From positions 1-64,000 of the forward strand of contig NZ_JAGYPE020000001.1 of assembly GCF_018343545.2 (NCBI RefSeq): 64,000 nucleotides of DNA, given 5' to 3'. This document shows positions 61,512 through 64,000 of this stretch, piece after piece. The notes under the pieces were generated by a model that saw only the letters and a list, made by a program, of their open reading frames with translations, did no database searches and was not told the origin of the DNA. Both the position numbers and the translations under genes were made by a program. Origin of the DNA: Neobacillus citreus (GTDB lineage Bacteria > Bacillota > Bacilli > Bacillales > Cytobacillaceae). Within the stretch, counting starts at the first letter, position 1. Each line of letters begins with the position of its first letter.

Positions 61512-62576
61512 TCATTTCTTAAGAGTATTTTCCAATGCCCAATCCGTTAAATTCTTGACGAAGATATCAAGCTGGGCAAATCTTTCATCCTGGGTTTGAC
61601 CTCTCTTCCACCGGTAATACATTTGTTGGGCAATGACGACGTGCTTGAAGTATCCAAAAACCATGTAATAATACATTTTCGATACATCGCGCCCACTTTT
61701 CTTAGAGTAGGCTTCAATAAATTCATTTCTTGTCATGAAACCCGGCCTAAGAGTAATTGGGTTTGACAGTTGCTGGTTTTTGAAAAATTCAGGATCATCA
61801 TGGTCGAACCATAAAACCAGTGCGGATGCAAGGTCATTAAGTGGATCGCCGACTGTACTCATCTCCCAATCGAGAATGCCTGCCAATTGACCTAATTGAT
61901 TCTTAGAAAACAAGACATTTTTTAAGTGAAAATCATAGTGTATGAACGTTGCCGGCTGAGAAACGGGCCTGTTTTCGATAATCCATTTTATTAGCCGTTC
62001 CATTCCGGGAATTTCTTCCGTTTTTACGTTTTGATAACGGCCAATCCAGCCATGTACCTGTCGTTCTAAAAATCCTTGCGGACGTGTTAAGTTAACGAGA
62101 TTAGTGTTCTTATAGTCTATTTCATGAATGGCAGCCAAGGTATTTACCATAGAATGAGAAACCTCATTAAAAAGGGCTGGATTTCCATCTTCATGATTTG
62201 GAAGTGCCTGATCCAGCAATACACCATGAAGACGCTTCATACAATAGAACGGTGCCCCAATAATAGATTCATCATCAATAAAAAAATAAGGCTTGGGTGC
62301 AAGGGAAAATATTGGACTAATTGCATCCAACACTTTAAATTCGCGTTTCATATCATGTGCTTTTGTATTAACTGGACCAAGAGGTGCCCTTCTTAGGACA
62401 CCCTCCCAGTCTCCGATACTGATCAAATACGTTAAATTGGATTTTCCGGCACTAAATTGTTTCACTGTCATTGGGTCACTGCTTAAGTTTGGGAGCCTTT
62501 TTCTAATTAGCTCTTCAAGCTTGGAAAGATTTAATTCTTCGCCTTCGCGAACAGGGATTGTATCTTGTATATTCAT
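61512..62576 (-). CDS. APH-type acyl-CoA kinase (LvaA-like), copy 2
   Basis: A 354-residue phosphotransferase. Motifs FIHYDFHLKNVLFSKNQL and LAGILDWEMSTVGDPLNDLA are the catalytic and metal-binding loops. It is closer in overall pattern to the N-terminal domain of ACAD10/11 (SAGKSNLTYLISIGDWEGVL, RRAPLGPVNTKAHDM at the nucleotide loop) than copy 1. Having two divergent kinases suggests two hydroxyacyl substrates or a heteromeric pair. It lies 13 bases after an acyl-CoA synthetase gene. Confidence 0.85.
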   Translation of the reverse strand: MNIQDTIPVREGEELNLSKLEELIRKRLPNLSSDPMTVKQFSAGKSNLTYLISIGDWEGVLRRAPLGPVNTKAHDMKREFKVLDAISPIFSLAPKPYFFIDDESIIGAPFYCMKRLHGVLLDQALPNHEDGNPALFNEVSHSMVNTLAAIHEIDYKNTNLVNLTRPQGFLERQVHGWIGRYQNVKTEEIPGMERLIKWIIENRPVSQPATFIHYDFHLKNVLFSKNQLGQLAGILDWEMSTVGDPLNDLASALVLWFDHDDPEFFKNQQLSNPITLRPGFMTRNEFIEAYSKKSGRDVSKMYYYMVFGYFKHVVIAQQMYYRWKRGQTQDERFAQLDIFVKNLTDWALENTLKK

Positions 62577-62589
62577 GGGTAATTACTCC

Positions 62590-64000
62590 TTAGTTCATTT
62601 TTACTTCTTTTTCCCTCAATACCCGTTTTAGTATCTTCCCAGATGGATTCCTTGGCAGTTCATTTAGAAACTCCACATATTTCGGCTTTTTATAAGAGGC
62701 TAAGTGGGTGAGGCAATGTTGAATCACCTCTTGCTCCGTTAAACTTTTACCGTTTTTAAGAACGATGTATGCCTTGACACTTTCACCCCACTTCGGGTCC
62801 GGGACACCCACAACAGCAGCTTCGAAGATTGCATCGTGCTTGTGAAGTGCTGCCTCAATTTCTGCGGGATAGATATTTTCCCCACCACTGATGATCATGT
62901 CTTTACTGCGGTCGACCACATATATAAATGCTTCATCATCCTGGCGGACTAAATCTCCGCTGTGGAACCAGCCGCCGCGGAAAGCCTCTTCTGTTGCTGC
63001 CGGATTTTTATAGTACCCCTTCATCACAGTCGGTCCGCGATAAATAATTTCACCAATTTCCCCGACTGGAACATCATTCATGTTTTCGTCGACAATCCGC
63101 ACTTCCACATTCATAACAGGTTTTCCCACTGAATTCGTTTTCCTAAGTGAATCCTGCGGCAACAAGCAGGTGGTTGTGGGGCTCATTTCGGTCTGGCCAA
63201 ACGCATCAAAGATTCCGGCATTCGGAAAATGCTCCATCATTTTATGCTTTACTTCCAACGGGCAAATGGCTGCCCCCGTTGAGCACCTTTGCACTGACGT
63301 TAAATCGTAATCCTCAATATTGGGAACATGCAGGACTAAATTCCACATAGCAGGCACCATAAAAAGACCGTTTATTTTCTCGTGGTGAATGGTGTGCAGG
63401 ACTCCCACTGGATTAAACTCTCGATGAATCACTGTCAATCCGCCGACTGTACAGCTAATTAGAACATTTCCAACACCAGCGATATGAAATAAAGGTGTAA
63501 TGACAAGTTGTTTAGAGCCTCTTTCAATTTTGGAATCCACAACGCTGTTCAGCGCACTTAACAACAAGTTCTTGTGAGTCAGCACGGCTCCTTTTGGCTT
63601 GCCGGTAGTTCCGGATGTATAACAAATCATGCAGGCATCGTTTTCCTCGACTTGCCCATCAATACTTTGGTATGGTATTTCCGAGTGATAAATAGTTTCG
63701 TATGGAATCAACTCCATCGAATTCACTTTCCCGACTACAACAATCTTTTCTACGTTTGGAAGTTCTTGTCTGATCGACAGAATCATATCCTGGTATTCTT
63801 CTTCGATAAATAAAACCTTAGTATCAGAATGATTAATAATATAAACAAACTCCTCGGGCGCGAGCCTAAAATTAATCGGAACACTGACACACCCGGCAGA
63901 CGCCGTCGCAAACATGACTTCAACAAAAGCAAGATTATTTTTAAATATGATCCCTACCTTATCACCGATTTCTAAACCTTGCTGCTGGAGCCAGCCAGCC
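62590..64000 (-). CDS. Acyl-CoA synthetase (AMP-forming), 5' end off the window
   Basis: A partial ANL-family ligase of at least 470 residues. The open frame continues past 63915 to the right edge (LQQQGLEIGDKVGIIFKNNL upstream of the first Met), so the start lies outside. CYTSGTTGKPKGAVLTHKN, DAFGQTEMSPTT, HSGDLVRQDDEAFIYVVDRS and the Lys in NPSGKILKRVL are seen. It is the first visible gene of the kinase operon and should charge the hydroxy acid with CoA. Confidence 0.88.
   Translation of the reverse strand, partial: AGWLQQQGLEIGDKVGIIFKNNLAFVEVMFATASAGCVSVPINFRLAPEEFVYIINHSDTKVLFIEEEYQDMILSIRQELPNVEKIVVVGKVNSMELIPYETIYHSEIPYQSIDGQVEENDACMICYTSGTTGKPKGAVLTHKNLLLSALNSVVDSKIERGSKQLVITPLFHIAGVGNVLISCTVGGLTVIHREFNPVGVLHTIHHEKINGLFMVPAMWNLVLHVPNIEDYDLTSVQRCSTGAAICPLEVKHKMMEHFPNAGIFDAFGQTEMSPTTTCLLPQDSLRKTNSVGKPVMNVEVRIVDENMNDVPVGEIGEIIYRGPTVMKGYYKNPAATEEAFRGGWFHSGDLVRQDDEAFIYVVDRSKDMIISGGENIYPAEIEAALHKHDAIFEAAVVGVPDPKWGESVKAYIVLKNGKSLTEQEVIQHCLTHLASYKKPKYVEFLNELPRNPSGKILKRVLREKEVKMN

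Overview
The window reads as chromosome from a motile, low-GC Gram-positive of the Bacillaceae (Neobacillus/Mesobacillus/Bacillus-like). The signs are AGGAGG-type ribosome sites, frequent TTG/GTG starts, sigma-D promoters of the form TAAA-N15-(N)CCGATAA, cre boxes, Bacillus-type FliY, FlhO/FlhP, YaaR and YviE proteins, and lipoprotein-type binding proteins. I cannot name the species from sequence alone. No rRNA, tRNA or CRISPR array was found.

Left part (1-28.4 kb): motility and chemotaxis, almost all on the minus strand. Read in the direction of transcription: cheR-cheB (perfect sigma-D promoter), a second cheR, then a sigma-A-driven operon fliK-flgD-flgE-fliL-fliM-fliY-cheY-yvyF-like. motAB lies on the plus strand, divergent from cheA-cheW-cheW, which has a sigma-D promoter. 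Next comes yaaR-fliL2-swrB-like-flhO-flhP-mcp. Then follow fliD, a PilZ gene, an unusual tandem csrA gene, hag, fliB (flagellin lysine methylase), an mcp, and flaG-yviE. Rod, MS-ring, C-ring FliG and export genes are absent from the window. The csrA-like gene encodes two CsrA units in one chain and appears to form a transcription unit with hag behind an array of three clean sigma-D promoters. A decayed piece of a second flagellin gene lies between the mcp and fliB.

Middle (28.5-33.2 kb): a GNAT acetyltransferase gene, an operon of acyl-CoA ligase plus R2-like ligand-binding oxidase followed by a dehydrogenase gene remnant, and a scar. The scar is an internally deleted IS1182-type transposase flanked by two inverted 133-bp palindromic repeats.

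Right part (33.2-64 kb): a dense acyl-CoA catabolic island with five acyl-CoA synthetases, four acyl-CoA dehydrogenases (two forming a likely heteromeric pair), three enoyl-CoA hydratases, a thiolase and two SDR dehydrogenases. It also has a CaiB/racemase-type protein, a nitronate monooxygenase-like protein, an aldehyde dehydrogenase, a thioesterase, a tyrosine phosphatase-like protein and a full LIV-type ABC importer with two binding lipoproteins. The distal operon carries two APH-type kinases, a small unknown protein and an ACAD11-like dehydrogenase. This is the same part list as the levulinate/4-hydroxyacyl-CoA pathway (LvaA-LvaB-LvaC, or animal ACAD10/11). Together these genes suggest uptake, CoA activation, chain shortening and handling of methyl-branched and gamma-hydroxylated carboxylic acids, with CcpA (cre) control at several operon starts. 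The last gene runs off the right edge.
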